Part shown: piece after piece, positions 23,841 through 32,258 of the stretch
Position numbering within the stretch: position 1 is the first letter of the stretch
How the letters are laid out: the number at the start of each line of letters is the position of its first letter
Origin: Henriciella aquimarina
Lineage (GTDB): Bacteria > Pseudomonadota > Alphaproteobacteria > Caulobacterales > Hyphomonadaceae
Length of the DNA: 35,310 bases
Direction of reading: 5' to 3'
Assembly (NCBI RefSeq): GCF_002088975.1
Contig: NZ_NCST01000047.1
Coordinates: forward strand, 1-35,310
Program-made: the position numbers and the translations under genes
Notes under the pieces: model-generated
Databases searched by the model: none
Told to the model about the DNA's origin: nothing
The model's input: the letters and a program-made list of their open reading frames with translations, nothing else

Positions 23841-25802
23841 TCAGAACTCCGGCAGGAAATCAGGATCACCTCGATCGGCGGCGACGGCGCGCCGGACGGT
23901 TTCGAGGTTGCGGTCATCGGACGGATCGGCGCCGTCCTGCGGATCCGGTGACAATTCGTGCTCAGGTTCCGCATGATGAGCCTCAGCCGTGATTTCATGT
24001 TCCGGCTCGCGGGTGCGTTTCAGCGCGAGGCCGTCTGTCTCACCGGGAAACGGTTCTGCTGCTTCGTCAACGACCGAAGCGGCAATACGTGTCGTCCAGG
24101 CGGCGGCGGGGGCATCGCCGGTCCATTCGATGGATGCGGGCGGCAAGACACGCCGGGTGAAATTTCCGTCCTCATAATAGCGCAGCTTTTTCGCCAAAAC
24201 AGGCGGTGCTCCCGACGCCATGACGATCTCGTCGGTCGATGCGAGCTGCATGACTTCGCCGGGCGTCACCAGCGCGCGCTGGGTTTCCTGGCGCGAGACC
24301 ATCATGTGTGACAGCCAGGGCGCGAGCCGGTGGCCGGTATAGTTCTTCTGTGAGCGGAGTTCCGTCGTCGTGCCGAGGGCATCGGAGACCCGCCGTGCGG
24401 TGCGCTCATCATTGGTCGCGAAGGCGATGCGCACATGGCAATTGTCGAGGATCGAATTGTTCGGCCCGTAGGCCTTCTCGATCTGGTTCAGCGACTGGGC
24501 AATGAGATAGGCGCGGATGCCATAGCCCGCCATGAAGGCGAGCGCGCTCTCGAAGAAGTCGAGCCGCCCAAGCGCCGGAAACTCGTCCAGCATGAGCAGA
24601 AGCTGCCTCTGTCCCTTGTCCGGAAGCTGTTCTGTCAGCCTGCGTCCGATCTGATTGAGGATGAGCCGGATCAGTGGCTTGGTGCGCGACAGGTCCGAGG
24701 GCGGAACGACGAGATAGAGCGACAGGGGCTCACCGGCCCCGACAAGATCCTCGATGCGCCAGTCCGAACTGGCCGTCACTTCGGCAATGACCGGATCGCG
24801 ATAGAGCGACAGAAAGCTCATCGCGGTGGAAAGAACGCCGGAACGCTCATTCTCCGACTTGTTCAGAAGTTCCCGCGCCGCCTGCGCCACGATGGGATGA
24901 ACGCCGCGCTCCCCCAGATGCGGCGTTGTCATCATGGCGCGCAGCGTGACAGCGAAAGAGCGCTTCGGATCGGACAGGAACCGCGCGCACCCCGACAAGG
25001 TCTTGTCCGCTTCGGCATAGAGCACATGCAGGATAACGCCGACGAGCAAAGCGTGCCCGGTCTTTTCCCAATGATTGCGCCGCTCTAGCGAGCCTTCGGG
25101 ATCAACGAGAATGTCGGCAATGTTCTGGACGTCGCGCACCTCGTGTTCGCCGCGCCGGACCGCCATCAGCGGATTGTAACGGGGAGATTTCCCGTCGGTC
25201 GGATCGAACCGCACGCAGCGCGAGAACCCCGCGCGCCAGCCGGAGGTCAGGTCCCAGTTCTCGCCCTTGATATCATGAATGACCGCGCTGCCGGTCCAGG
25301 AGAGGAGCGTCGGCACAACGAGCCCAACGCCCTTGCCGGATCGGGTTGGCGCAAAGGCCATCACATGCTCGGGTCCGGCATGGCGCAGATACCGCCCGCG
25401 CCAGCGCCCAAGGAACACGCCGTCCTCTCCCAGAAGCCCCGCGCGTTTGAGGTCTGCACCATTGGCCCAGCGCGCCGATCCATAAGTGGTGACGTTGCGC
25501 TCATGGCGGCTGCGCAGGACCGAACCTACAATCGCCGCAAGAAATCCGAGCGCCGAACCGGAAACGGCGATCAGGCCGCCCCGCGCGAAGACCTCCGGCG
25601 CATAAGCCTCATAGGCATACCACCACTGGAAAAGCCGCCAGGGTTTGTAGACCGGCGCGTCGCCGACGAAGAACCAGGGCGCGCCGAGCGCAGGCTGGAA
25701 GCCCAGAGCCTCTGCCGTCATCTGAGTGGCGAGCCAGACCGCCCCGATGATGAGCGCAAACACCACCGCGATCTGGCCGATGAGGATTTTCGTGCCGGTC
25801 AT
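23841..25802 (-). CDS. traG: VirD4/TraG-type conjugative coupling protein
   Basis: The start is ATG 25802 (MTGTKILIGQIAVVFALIIG), with GGAAGGA upstream, giving 653 residues. Two N-terminal membrane helices (about 7-27 and 75-96) are followed by the Walker A motif APTRSGKG (151-158). The Walker B motif is LLLMLDEFPALGR. The segment IRAYLIAQSLNQIEKAYG and the acid-rich C-terminal tail are typical of the TraG branch. It is a hexameric inner-membrane ATPase that delivers the relaxase-DNA complex to a type IV secretion channel. No channel genes are present in this window. Confidence 0.95.
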   Translation of the reverse strand: MTGTKILIGQIAVVFALIIGAVWLATQMTAEALGFQPALGAPWFFVGDAPVYKPWRLFQWWYAYEAYAPEVFARGGLIAVSGSALGFLAAIVGSVLRSRHERNVTTYGSARWANGADLKRAGLLGEDGVFLGRWRGRYLRHAGPEHVMAFAPTRSGKGVGLVVPTLLSWTGSAVIHDIKGENWDLTSGWRAGFSRCVRFDPTDGKSPRYNPLMAVRRGEHEVRDVQNIADILVDPEGSLERRNHWEKTGHALLVGVILHVLYAEADKTLSGCARFLSDPKRSFAVTLRAMMTTPHLGERGVHPIVAQAARELLNKSENERSGVLSTAMSFLSLYRDPVIAEVTASSDWRIEDLVGAGEPLSLYLVVPPSDLSRTKPLIRLILNQIGRRLTEQLPDKGQRQLLLMLDEFPALGRLDFFESALAFMAGYGIRAYLIAQSLNQIEKAYGPNNSILDNCHVRIAFATNDERTARRVSDALGTTTELRSQKNYTGHRLAPWLSHMMVSRQETQRALVTPGEVMQLASTDEIVMASGAPPVLAKKLRYYEDGNFTRRVLPPASIEWTGDAPAAAWTTRIAASVVDEAAEPFPGETDGLALKRTREPEHEITAEAHHAEPEHELSPDPQDGADPSDDRNLETVRRAVAADRGDPDFLPEF

Positions 25803-25869
25803 GGCGGGTCCTTCCGGGAGCAGGTTTTGTAGGCTCCCAGAATGGTCGCGCGCGGGCGGGTGCGCCCAG

Positions 25870-25918
25870 CCGCAAAGCGCGCCAAAGCGCGCAACGCCCT
25901 GCAAAGGCGTGCAAGGAG
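25870..25918. repeat. Decamer repeats (GCAA-led) between relaxase and traG
   Basis: About five imperfect 10-bp units are in phase: CGCAAAGCGC, GCCAAAGCGC, GCAACGCCCT, GCAAAGGCGT and GCAAGGAGTC. On the minus strand this contains CTTGCACGCCTTTGCA (25915-25900), closely matching a plus-strand motif on the far side of the relaxase gene. It abuts the relaxase stop codon. Confidence 0.6.
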
Positions 25919-27844
25919 TCAGCGCGACAAGCCCCGTGCTCGCTCCATGCCGAGGCTCCAGGAGAGGCCCCGCGCTGTTCGCTGGATGCTCAGCTCACGG
26001 CCGATCTGTCGACCGAGCGCCTCGCGCCAGGGCACGAGGGTGAACTCCTTGGCATTGCCGACAATTGCCATGCGTCCGGCCCCGAGATCGACATGGCCTT
26101 CGAGCGTGCCTTCGAACCCGTCGCCGGGCTGAACCGTGACTGCTTCACGGCTGGTGTGCGCCGCAATCGCGGCGCTGGCGCGTGTCAGCTCCATGACCCG
26201 AAGACGTGCACGCTGATCGTCTGACAGGCGGTCCTGCCCCTCGCCAAGGTAGCCTTGCTCACGGAGCCATGCCTGTCGCTGTGCCCGGAGCGTGCCGATC
26301 TGCGTTTCGGCTGGCGCTTCCGCATCTGTCGACCGATCGAGCCAGGTCTCACCTCGAAAGCGAACCTGCTCTTCGGCTGGCACCCAGGACAGGACAGCAA
26401 GTCGGACCCCGCCTGCGCGCTGCGCCTCATGCGCCGCCGCCCGCTCCAGAAAATCCTCGCCAATATGCCATTCGCCGGTGGCAAGCCGCGCACCGATCCC
26501 GGCCCGGCGCAGGGCTTCGAGCCTGCGTTTCAGGGAGAGCCGGTAATCCGATTTCGAGCCCGGATCGTGGCGGGCATGCAGCTCCTGCGACCAGACGCCG
26601 CCCGCAGCCTCCGCGACCGCCGCAATGGCCCGGTCGGAGGGGCGCGCCATGGCGCTTGCCCGCCTCAGCTCCACCACTGCGCCTTCAACAGGCGGCGCCG
26701 CCATGTCGACCGCGCCTGCCGGGACATGCCATATCCGGCCATCAAAATCCTCGACCAGCAGAAAGCGCGTGTCGCGCAGCTCATCCTCGGGACCATAGGC
26801 CTTCACAAGTCCCCGGATCGGGTCAGCACCGAGCTTCAGCTCCTCGATGAAGGATACGGCCCGTCCCTGTCGCGTGTATTCCGCCGCGAGCGTGCGGATG
26901 ATGTCGCCCCGCCGGGCCTCGCGTTTGAGTCTGTCCTGCCAGCCGGACTTCATCTCGAAAACCCGCTCATCGAGCCGCCTTGCAAGGCCGAGGGATTCCA
27001 GATGCCGCAGCCGCCTCAGCTTCACCGCGCGGTCGAACCGCGCCGCGCTGCCGCTCGCGACATCAAGCTCGATGCGCCCGCCCTCAAGCGCCGCCTCGAT
27101 CTCGCGATCAAGCCCGGTCCAGCGGTCCTGGCTAACCTCGCTCTCACGCGCCTGCGCAATCTCCAGCGCCCGCCTCGGACCGAGCCGCTGCGTGAGAAGG
27201 TCCTCGGCGGTTTCGCGAAGGCCGTTCATCAAATAGTCGCGGGCGATCACCACATCGCGCATGCGCGCATCGCGTCCGCGAATGACGATATGAGTGTGCG
27301 GATGCCCTGTATTGTGATGATCGACGGCGACCCAGTCGAGACGCCTGCCGAGGTCACGCTCCATCTGCGCCATGAGTTCTCGGGTGGCGCTTTTCAGATC
27401 GCCGAGGCGCGCGCCGTCTTCCGGTGAGACGATGATACGGAACTGGTGCCGGTCCTGCTCGCTGCGCTCAAGGAAACCCCGCGCATCGACGCTGTCGCTC
27501 TCCCGATCATAGAGCACGCCGCCTTCGCCGTACCTGTCCACACCGTCGCGTTGGAGATAGCCAAGATGGGCACGGTAAAGGCCGGACCCGGAGCGCCCGC
27601 CGCGCGCGATATGAACCTTCACCACGACGCGGCGCATATGCAGGCGTGAAAGACGCCCGGTCTTGAGCCCGCGCGTGCCGGCGGCGCGACCTGCTCCGGA
27701 ACGCGCGCCTGTGAAGCTTGCCCGCGTCGCCTTGGGCAGCTTCGCAATCGCCCGGCGCAGCTTGCGTGAGGCCCGCCGTCCTGAGCCTCTTCCCTGATCG
27801 CCGATCCGCCCGAGGCGCGGGGTAAAGGGCGTCTCCTCGCTCAT
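25919..27844 (-). CDS. Relaxase (TraI/VirD2-like, DUF3363 type)
   Basis: The start is ATG 27844 (MSEETPFTPRLGRIGDQGRG), giving 641 residues; a longer frame to 27928 lacks support. A basic Arg-rich N-terminus precedes the nuclease domain. YRAHLGYLQRDGVDRYGEGG contains a candidate catalytic Tyr96, and the histidine motif is DHHNTGHPHTHIVIRG (175-190). The C-terminal half matches the DUF3363 region commonly fused to such relaxases. It nicks DNA at oriT and pilots the strand through the coupling protein. The gene lies between traF and traG, the usual order in alphaproteobacterial elements. Confidence 0.93.
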   Translation of the reverse strand: MSEETPFTPRLGRIGDQGRGSGRRASRKLRRAIAKLPKATRASFTGARSGAGRAAGTRGLKTGRLSRLHMRRVVVKVHIARGGRSGSGLYRAHLGYLQRDGVDRYGEGGVLYDRESDSVDARGFLERSEQDRHQFRIIVSPEDGARLGDLKSATRELMAQMERDLGRRLDWVAVDHHNTGHPHTHIVIRGRDARMRDVVIARDYLMNGLRETAEDLLTQRLGPRRALEIAQARESEVSQDRWTGLDREIEAALEGGRIELDVASGSAARFDRAVKLRRLRHLESLGLARRLDERVFEMKSGWQDRLKREARRGDIIRTLAAEYTRQGRAVSFIEELKLGADPIRGLVKAYGPEDELRDTRFLLVEDFDGRIWHVPAGAVDMAAPPVEGAVVELRRASAMARPSDRAIAAVAEAAGGVWSQELHARHDPGSKSDYRLSLKRRLEALRRAGIGARLATGEWHIGEDFLERAAAHEAQRAGGVRLAVLSWVPAEEQVRFRGETWLDRSTDAEAPAETQIGTLRAQRQAWLREQGYLGEGQDRLSDDQRARLRVMELTRASAAIAAHTSREAVTVQPGDGFEGTLEGHVDLGAGRMAIVGNAKEFTLVPWREALGRQIGRELSIQRTARGLSWSLGMERARGLSR

Positions 27845-28065
27845 AGTGCGGCCTCCGGCCCGTGCACCCGAAAAACCCTCGATAAATCTGAGACTTGCCG
27901 GAAACCCGTGCACCGCAATGTTGTGCAAAGGGTTCCAAAAAAGAGATGTGCAGACAAGGCGTTAGGTGGCATGTGGTGCCACAGCTTCAATCTCGCCCTA
28001 CCGGGTTCGCTTATCTGTTCGCTGCACCGCCTTGCATCGCTTTGCATCTGCTTGCAGTCCCGTCA
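27845..28065. other. Repeat-rich intergenic region, candidate oriT
   Basis: This 221-base gap between the relaxase and traF genes carries several structures. CCCGTGCACC is repeated directly at 27859-27868 and 27905-27914. AACCC-GTGCAC pairs with GTGCAAAGGGTT across 27903-27934. GTGGCA and TGCCAC form a hairpin (27966-27982). Four decamers follow at 28021-28060. Dense small repeats beside a relaxase gene are typical for oriT, but no known nic sequence is clear, so the call is tentative. Confidence 0.45.
28021..28060 (+). repeat. Four imperfect 10-bp tandem repeats
   Basis: The units are GCTGCACCGC, CTTGCATCGC, TTTGCATCTG and CTTGCAGTCC, with consensus yTTGCAtcgC. They are in exact 10-bp phase, so a protein would see them on one face of the helix. 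The two middle units resemble, in inverted orientation, the repeats after the relaxase gene. Confidence 0.6.
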
Positions 28066-28563
28066 CTATTGCGAAGTCATGAGCGGGCGCGCCACGCCGA
28101 CGAGATCGGAGCGCTGCATGGCCCCGAAATAGCGCCCGTCGAGAGAGTCCGGATGCGGCGAAAGAAGGAAGACCTGCCCTTCATTCAGGCGCACGCAGCC
28201 CTGCCAGACCGGCAAGGCGCGGCCCATGGAATCGCCTTCCCTGGCCGTCGCGACGGGCTTTCCATTGATCGAAACGTCAACACCAGATCGGCAGATTTCA
28301 TCGCCGGGAAGCCCCGCAATCTGCTTCAAGAGCGGCCAGTTCCGGCCAACAAATCCGTGGTCTTCAGCCCACTGCGCTTCAACGCTCCTGGCTGAGACGA
28401 CGACCCATCGGCCAGGGGTGAATGGCTCGTCGCTCAGCCAGTACAGCCCTTGCGGCGCGCTGCCGGTCCGGTTCCAGATCAGCCTGTCCATGGGGGAGAA
28501 GATCAGGCCGAACAGAGCAAGGCCGATGCCCGCGCCCGTCATCAAAAGCGCGCGGCGTTTCAT
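28066..28563 (-). CDS. traF: TraF-type conjugative signal peptidase (S26 family)
   Basis: A 165-residue S26-family peptidase with one N-terminal membrane segment (ALLMTGAGIGLALFGLIF). The catalytic Ser35 lies in TGSAPQGLYW and the general-base Lys80 in PLLKQIAGLPGDEI. In RP4 the TraF peptidase cyclises the pilin TrbC. Its ATG overlaps the stop of the HTH gene (ATGA). Here no trbC gene is present in the window, so its substrate would have to be elsewhere or lost. Confidence 0.92.
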   Translation of the reverse strand: MKRRALLMTGAGIGLALFGLIFSPMDRLIWNRTGSAPQGLYWLSDEPFTPGRWVVVSARSVEAQWAEDHGFVGRNWPLLKQIAGLPGDEICRSGVDVSINGKPVATAREGDSMGRALPVWQGCVRLNEGQVFLLSPHPDSLDGRYFGAMQRSDLVGVARPLMTSQ

Positions 28564-28793
28564 TTGGTGTTCCTGATCTTCTCGGACGTGGAGGCATAGG
28601 CGTTGCGCTCCGACCAGGCGATGAGATCGGGTTTCGGATAGAAGACCCGTGCGCCATGTTTGCGATAGATGGGCCCCCGTCCTTCGCAGCGATAATGATC
28701 GAGTGTGGAGCGTGTCAGGCGCAGGAATTCTGCCGCCTCGGTCACGGTGAGAAGCTCCGGCCAGTCATCGTCATGTCGTCTGTTTCGTGTCAT
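28560..28793 (-). CDS. AlpA/MerR-like helix-turn-helix DNA-binding protein
   Basis: The start is ATG 28793, preceded by AGGAG; the product is 77 residues. The core LLTVTEAAEFLRLTRSTLDH followed by EGRGPIYRKHGARVFYPKPDL is a winged helix-turn-helix of the AlpA/excisionase type. Such small proteins commonly sit before traF in alphaproteobacterial transfer modules and may regulate transfer genes or act in excision. It is translationally coupled to traF by a four-base overlap. Confidence 0.85.
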   Translation of the reverse strand: MTRNRRHDDDWPELLTVTEAAEFLRLTRSTLDHYRCEGRGPIYRKHGARVFYPKPDLIAWSERNAYASTSEKIRNTK

Positions 28794-28902
28794 TGCAGCC
28801 GCTCCTTTTCTTCCTGCAGGCTTGGCAAAGACTTGCCGCGAACTGCGCCGGTCTGGAGGGATAAAATCGCGCCCGCGCATTTTCTCCCCCCTTCCTGAGC
28901 AC

Positions 28903-28938
28903 AAAAAAGCCGCTCCGAAGACGATCTCCGGAGCGGCT
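28903..28938 (-). terminator. Intrinsic terminator after the DUF736 gene
   Basis: On the minus strand AGCCGCTCCG pairs with CGGAGCGGCT (arms 28929-28938 and 28908-28917) around an 11-base loop, followed directly by six Ts (28908-28903). The hairpin starts 21 bases after the DUF736 stop. Confidence 0.88.
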
Positions 28939-28959
28939 CATTGGCGATGGATCGGCCCC

Positions 28960-29283
28960 CTAGTCCCGCGGGTTCCAGAGGATGACGTGACGCCCCTTTT
29001 TGCCTTTCACGGGGGCGAGGTTCGCGTAGATCTTGCGCGGGCCGATCTGCGGGTCAGCGAGGGTGATCGAGACATATTCGCGCCCCGATGCCTTGGCTTT
29101 GCGAAGCCATCCACCGCCGATTTCAGTCGAGGTTTCTCCGGCGAAGATGCGGTAGTCGGGCTGTCCGTCGGCGGCTTTCTCCGCATTCTTCTCGATGCGG
29201 ATGGCAGCCGAGAGGTTCATCATTGCAAGAGCGCCTTCGAAGCCGGTCTTGGTTTCGCTGACGTATCCGAGTGCGTTGGCCAT
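28960..29283 (-). CDS. DUF736 family protein
   Basis: The start is ATG 29283 (MANALGYVSETKTGFEGALA), with AAAGGAA upstream; the product is 107 residues. The segments LSAAIRIEKNAEKAADGQPD, YRIFAGETSTEIGGGW and YVSITLADPQIGPRKIYANL match DUF736, a small beta-rich family of unknown function that is nearly always found in conjugative or integrative elements of Proteobacteria. It is a single-gene unit: a strong terminator follows it and a structured 450-base leader region precedes it, which suggests separate and perhaps high expression. Confidence 0.9.
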   Translation of the reverse strand: MANALGYVSETKTGFEGALAMMNLSAAIRIEKNAEKAADGQPDYRIFAGETSTEIGGGWLRKAKASGREYVSITLADPQIGPRKIYANLAPVKGKKGRHVILWNPRD

Positions 29284-29399
29284 GGTTTGGTTCCTTTCGT
29301 TTCCATGTCGTCCCGGGGACCCCTTGTCCCCGTCGACGCCGGACCGAAAGGACGGGGCCGGACGGGTCTGAACCGCTCGCGGGCGTAGCGCAGCGGAGC

Positions 29400-29471
29400 A
29401 CCGGCCCGAAGAAGAATTTTGATCCGCGAGGAGCCGCAAAGCGGCGGGGAAAATTCTTCGCATGGGCCGGT
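29400..29471. ncRNA. Nested hairpin element, possible structured RNA or leader
   Basis: Three concentric stems are visible: ACCGGCCC (29400-29407) with GGGCCGGT (29464-29471); GAAGAATTTT (29411-29420) with AAAATTCTTC (29450-29459); and GCCGC (29433-29437) with GCGGC (29441-29445). All are exact. The structure is 72 bases long and could form on either strand. It may be an untranslated leader of the DUF736 gene, a small RNA or a DNA-level site; expression is unknown. Confidence 0.4.
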
Positions 29472-29674
29472 TTCAAGGCCCGACAGGCGTCGTCCAGGTC
29501 ACACGGCATGAGACGGGAACAAGGGGTTCGGAGCGCATCGGTTGGAAACAGATGAACCCACGTTAGCCGACATTTCGGAAAGCCAAGCGAGACCCAAAGA
29601 CGGGGCGATTTTTTTTGGCGCGGTTCAATCAATGAACCCTCTGCCTGCGCACAGACTGCATCCATCAGCGCGCG

Positions 29675-29704
29675 AAAAACCGCCCGGCGACTGTCACCGG
29701 GCGG
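29675..29704 (-). terminator. Intrinsic terminator after the ParB-like gene
   Basis: On the minus strand CCGCCCGG and CCGGGCGG (29704-29697 and 29687-29680) form an 8-bp GC stem around a 9-base loop, followed by five Ts (29679-29675). It lies 34 bases after the stop of the ParB-like gene. Confidence 0.85.
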
Positions 29705-29737
29705 CTCCGTCATCCGCCTGACGAGGAGACTGAAAGG

Positions 29738-31510
29738 TCAGGCGGCGTGTGGTTGATCGAAGGCTTCGGCGTCGGGCGCATCGGTGTCTTCACGTCCCTC
29801 GAACAGCCCCGCAATTCGCGCCCATGCATCGGCGGGCGGGGAACCTGCACCCTCGACAAGGCGGGCGGGCGGCACCTGCATCCATGCGGGCCGCCAGTCA
29901 GGATGGGGCTCGCATCCATGGCCCATGATCCGGTTGCCGATGATCTGTTTCTGGACCTTGGCGGTGTCGCAAGCGCAGCCGTCCGCCAGCGATTTCGATG
30001 CGATTTCGGCGACCATCGCGTTGATCGCGCGCTTGTCTCGCAACAGGTCGAAGAAGGCCGCGTTCGGCTTCCAGTACGCAGGCAAATCTGTCTCGCAGAC
30101 ATGCAACACGGCCTCAACGACCGGCCCGCCTGCTTCGAGTGTCTGCGCCATGGTGAAGGCCAGAACCTCCATGACTTCCTCGTCCGACATGGCGAGCAAG
30201 GCGGCGAAGATTTCGCAGAGCCGGTAGGCATCAGTATTGCGCCGCGCCTCAGCGGACACGCTCAGCGTCTCAAACAGGGAAGCGATGCGGGCGCGCTTTT
30301 CCTCTATCTCGGCGGCGGCTTTCGAGCCTTCAAGGCTGGCGCGCGTCTCCTCCTTGCGGCTTGTGCATTCATGGGCGCGAACCTGCCACAAGGCGCTGCC
30401 GGTCATGGCATGGGCGACCATCAGACGCAGCGCGATGGCAGGCTGGCCCGCAAGGCTTGCCGACGCTGCGCCATGGCGATGCAGGAGAATGTATTCGGCC
30501 AGCGGGCCGGACATTTCCGGTTTGACGGGCGCGGCAGGCACATCGTCCTTGCCAGCCTTCGCCGTTTGCTCCCGCCGCGCCTCCGCCTGCGAGATGTAGC
30601 CCTCATGGAAGGTCACGGTGCCGTCATGGCGTAGCTCGACGCACACCTTTCCGCCTTGCTTCTTCGTGCGGGTCTGATGGTCCCAGCGATGGAAGAACGC
30701 CCCTCGTTCAAGGCAGACAACGTCCTTCCAGCCTTCTGCAATGTAAGCCTCGATGCGCTGCGCCACGGCGGCGGACTGCGCCGTCCAGAAGGCTTCGGTA
30801 TCGGCGAACACGCCATGCTCGCCGAAAAGGTCGGCTGTGATCTGGCCATCATAGTCGGCGATGTCGAACAGCGCTTTGTCGGTGGTGATGATCGCGCCGC
30901 CGGTGATCCATGCCTTGCAGTTGCGCCCTCGCGGGGCCCGTTCATCCTCGCTTTCATAGAGCCGCAGCCATTCGGCCTGCTGGTCTGGCGTGGCGAGCGT
31001 CAGGGCGCGGATCGTCTCGCGGTCGATCTCGTCCTCGGCATAGAGTTTTCGGATCGGTTCAGCGAGCGAGGCCAGCGCCAGAACGCGGCGCACCAGAAGC
31101 TCGGTGACGCCAAAGAAACCTGCGATATCGTCCACGCCTCGCCCCTCATCGTGCAGGCGTTTGAAGGCGGTGTACTGCTCCATTTCAGATGCTGGCAGGC
31201 GTCCGACATTCTCGATGACGGAGGCGGCAATGGCGCTCGCGGCATCCTCCTCCTTCATGATCGCGCAGGGGACATGAGGCGTCTGCCCCGTCTCCTTCTC
31301 GATCTCTTTCAGGGCAAAATAACGCCGCCGTCCGGCGACAACGCCATAGTGATCGCCTTCCTTGCGGACCAGCAAAGTCTGCCGGATTCCGCTCTCGCGG
31401 ATGGATGGCAGGATGTCGGACACGTCCGGCTTCTTGCGGCTGTGGCGCATATTGAGTTTTGAAATCCGAAGCTCGGACAGGGGGATGATTTTGAGAATGG
31501 GCTGGGCCAT
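29738..31510 (-). CDS. ParB/Spo0J-like nuclease-domain protein of the mobile element
   Basis: A 590-residue protein starting at ATG 31510 with AGGAG upstream. The N-terminal ParB/sulfiredoxin-like domain shows IIPLSELRISKLNMR, the box VVAGRRRYFALKEI (57-70) and ASVIENVGRLPASEMEQYTA, followed by a helix-turn-helix around DDIAGFFGVTELLVRRVLAL. The long C-terminal part is helical and specific to mobile elements. Such large ParB-like proteins are common beside ardA and DUF736 in alphaproteobacterial plasmids and ICEs. No parA is adjacent, so a classical partition role is uncertain; CTP-dependent DNA loading or regulation is possible. Confidence 0.9.
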   Translation of the reverse strand: MAQPILKIIPLSELRISKLNMRHSRKKPDVSDILPSIRESGIRQTLLVRKEGDHYGVVAGRRRYFALKEIEKETGQTPHVPCAIMKEEDAASAIAASVIENVGRLPASEMEQYTAFKRLHDEGRGVDDIAGFFGVTELLVRRVLALASLAEPIRKLYAEDEIDRETIRALTLATPDQQAEWLRLYESEDERAPRGRNCKAWITGGAIITTDKALFDIADYDGQITADLFGEHGVFADTEAFWTAQSAAVAQRIEAYIAEGWKDVVCLERGAFFHRWDHQTRTKKQGGKVCVELRHDGTVTFHEGYISQAEARREQTAKAGKDDVPAAPVKPEMSGPLAEYILLHRHGAASASLAGQPAIALRLMVAHAMTGSALWQVRAHECTSRKEETRASLEGSKAAAEIEEKRARIASLFETLSVSAEARRNTDAYRLCEIFAALLAMSDEEVMEVLAFTMAQTLEAGGPVVEAVLHVCETDLPAYWKPNAAFFDLLRDKRAINAMVAEIASKSLADGCACDTAKVQKQIIGNRIMGHGCEPHPDWRPAWMQVPPARLVEGAGSPPADAWARIAGLFEGREDTDAPDAEAFDQPHAA

Positions 31511-31558
31511 GATCTGGCTCCTTTTTGATTGAGGGGTTTTGAGATTGGGGGCGCGCCG

Positions 31559-32035
31559 TCAGGCGCGCGCCCCGCTGATTTCCAGCGCCGCACAAAGGCG
31601 GCGGGCGGCGGCGCGGCCTGCGTCCAGCGCCTCGGATAGAAGCTCCTGCGCGACCTGCGTCAGATAAGCGTTGTCGCTGCCGGGATAGTTCGCCTCGATG
31701 CCCCAAAGGCTCGCCGCATGGGCGTCCAAAGTGACGCCTTCCAGCGCCACGGACAGGACGATCCCGCAATAGAACCATTCGTCCCTGCGCCATGCCTCCA
31801 TGACCGCTTCGGCCTTGGCCTGCGCCTCGGCGAAGCGCTGTCGGTGGTTTGGTCCGGGGCCGATAAATCCCGGCGCGTCCTTGTAGAGCGAAGGCCAGAA
31901 TCCGTCCTGGCGCTCATCCGGTGCATCGGGGCAATCATCGCGCACAATCCGCGCAGTGATTTCGATGCCTGCAACCTCGCAAGAGATGCTGTCGCCCTCC
32001 CAAACGAAGGTCTGAAAGCGCTGCGTGAACGTCAT
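31559..32035 (-). CDS. Conserved hypothetical protein of plasmids/ICEs
   Basis: The start is ATG 32035 (MTFTQRFQTFVWEGDSISCE), overlapping the upstream stop as ATGA; the product is 158 residues. It is a soluble acidic protein with the segments DERQDGFWPSLYKDAPGFIG, DEWFYCGIVLSVALEGVTLD and LWGIEANYPGSDNAYLTQVA, which I recognise as a family recurrent in proteobacterial plasmids next to ardA and ParB-like genes. No catalytic motif or known function can be assigned. Confidence 0.8.
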   Translation of the reverse strand: MTFTQRFQTFVWEGDSISCEVAGIEITARIVRDDCPDAPDERQDGFWPSLYKDAPGFIGPGPNHRQRFAEAQAKAEAVMEAWRRDEWFYCGIVLSVALEGVTLDAHAASLWGIEANYPGSDNAYLTQVAQELLSEALDAGRAAARRLCAALEISGARA

Positions 32036-32244
32036 GCCGCGCCCTCCGAAAAGAGGCCTGCAATCGCGATCCAGTGCGGGCCGTACACGGCATGTTCGCC
32101 GCATTCATCGCAACGGTAGGCGCTCGCATCGGGTTCGCAGCACTCGCGTGGGGCACGGCAGGCAAGGCAGAAGCCTTCTGACCAGTCGTCAGCCTGCTGC
32201 AATTCTTCGAGCGTGAAACGATAGCGGGTGGTTTCGGGAGTCAT
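32032..32244 (-). CDS. Small Cys-rich (zinc-ribbon-like) protein
   Basis: A 70-residue protein from ATG 32244 with GGGAGGG upstream. Two CxxC pairs, Cys26/Cys29 (FCLACR) and Cys45/Cys48 (RCDECG), plus Cys35/Cys36 suggest a zinc ribbon. It is 14 bases after ardA and overlaps the next gene by four bases, so it is part of the ardA operon. Function unknown; a DNA- or protein-binding accessory role in early transfer is a guess. Confidence 0.75.
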   Translation of the reverse strand: MTPETTRYRFTLEELQQADDWSEGFCLACRAPRECCEPDASAYRCDECGEHAVYGPHWIAIAGLFSEGAA

Positions 32245-32258
32245 GTCAAAGCCCTCCC

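Larger units (their letters stand above)
29284..29737. other. Gene-free leader/intergenic region upstream of DUF736
   Basis: No coding sequence is convincing here. It holds a terminator for the ParB-like gene, a large nested hairpin at 29400-29471 and a smaller hairpin GGGGAC/GTCCCC (29315-29331) near the DUF736 start. The DUF736 promoter must lie within it. Confidence 0.55.

Noticed and set aside
25803..25904. Longer N-terminus of the coupling protein
   Set aside because: The extension covers the decamer-repeat spacer and has no membrane or family character. ATG 25802 has a good ribosome site and leads directly into the first membrane helix.
28021..28060. Decamer repeats as a CRISPR array or plasmid replication iterons
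   Set aside because: The units are far too short for CRISPR and have no spacers. No replication initiator gene is seen in the window, so a replication origin is not supported.
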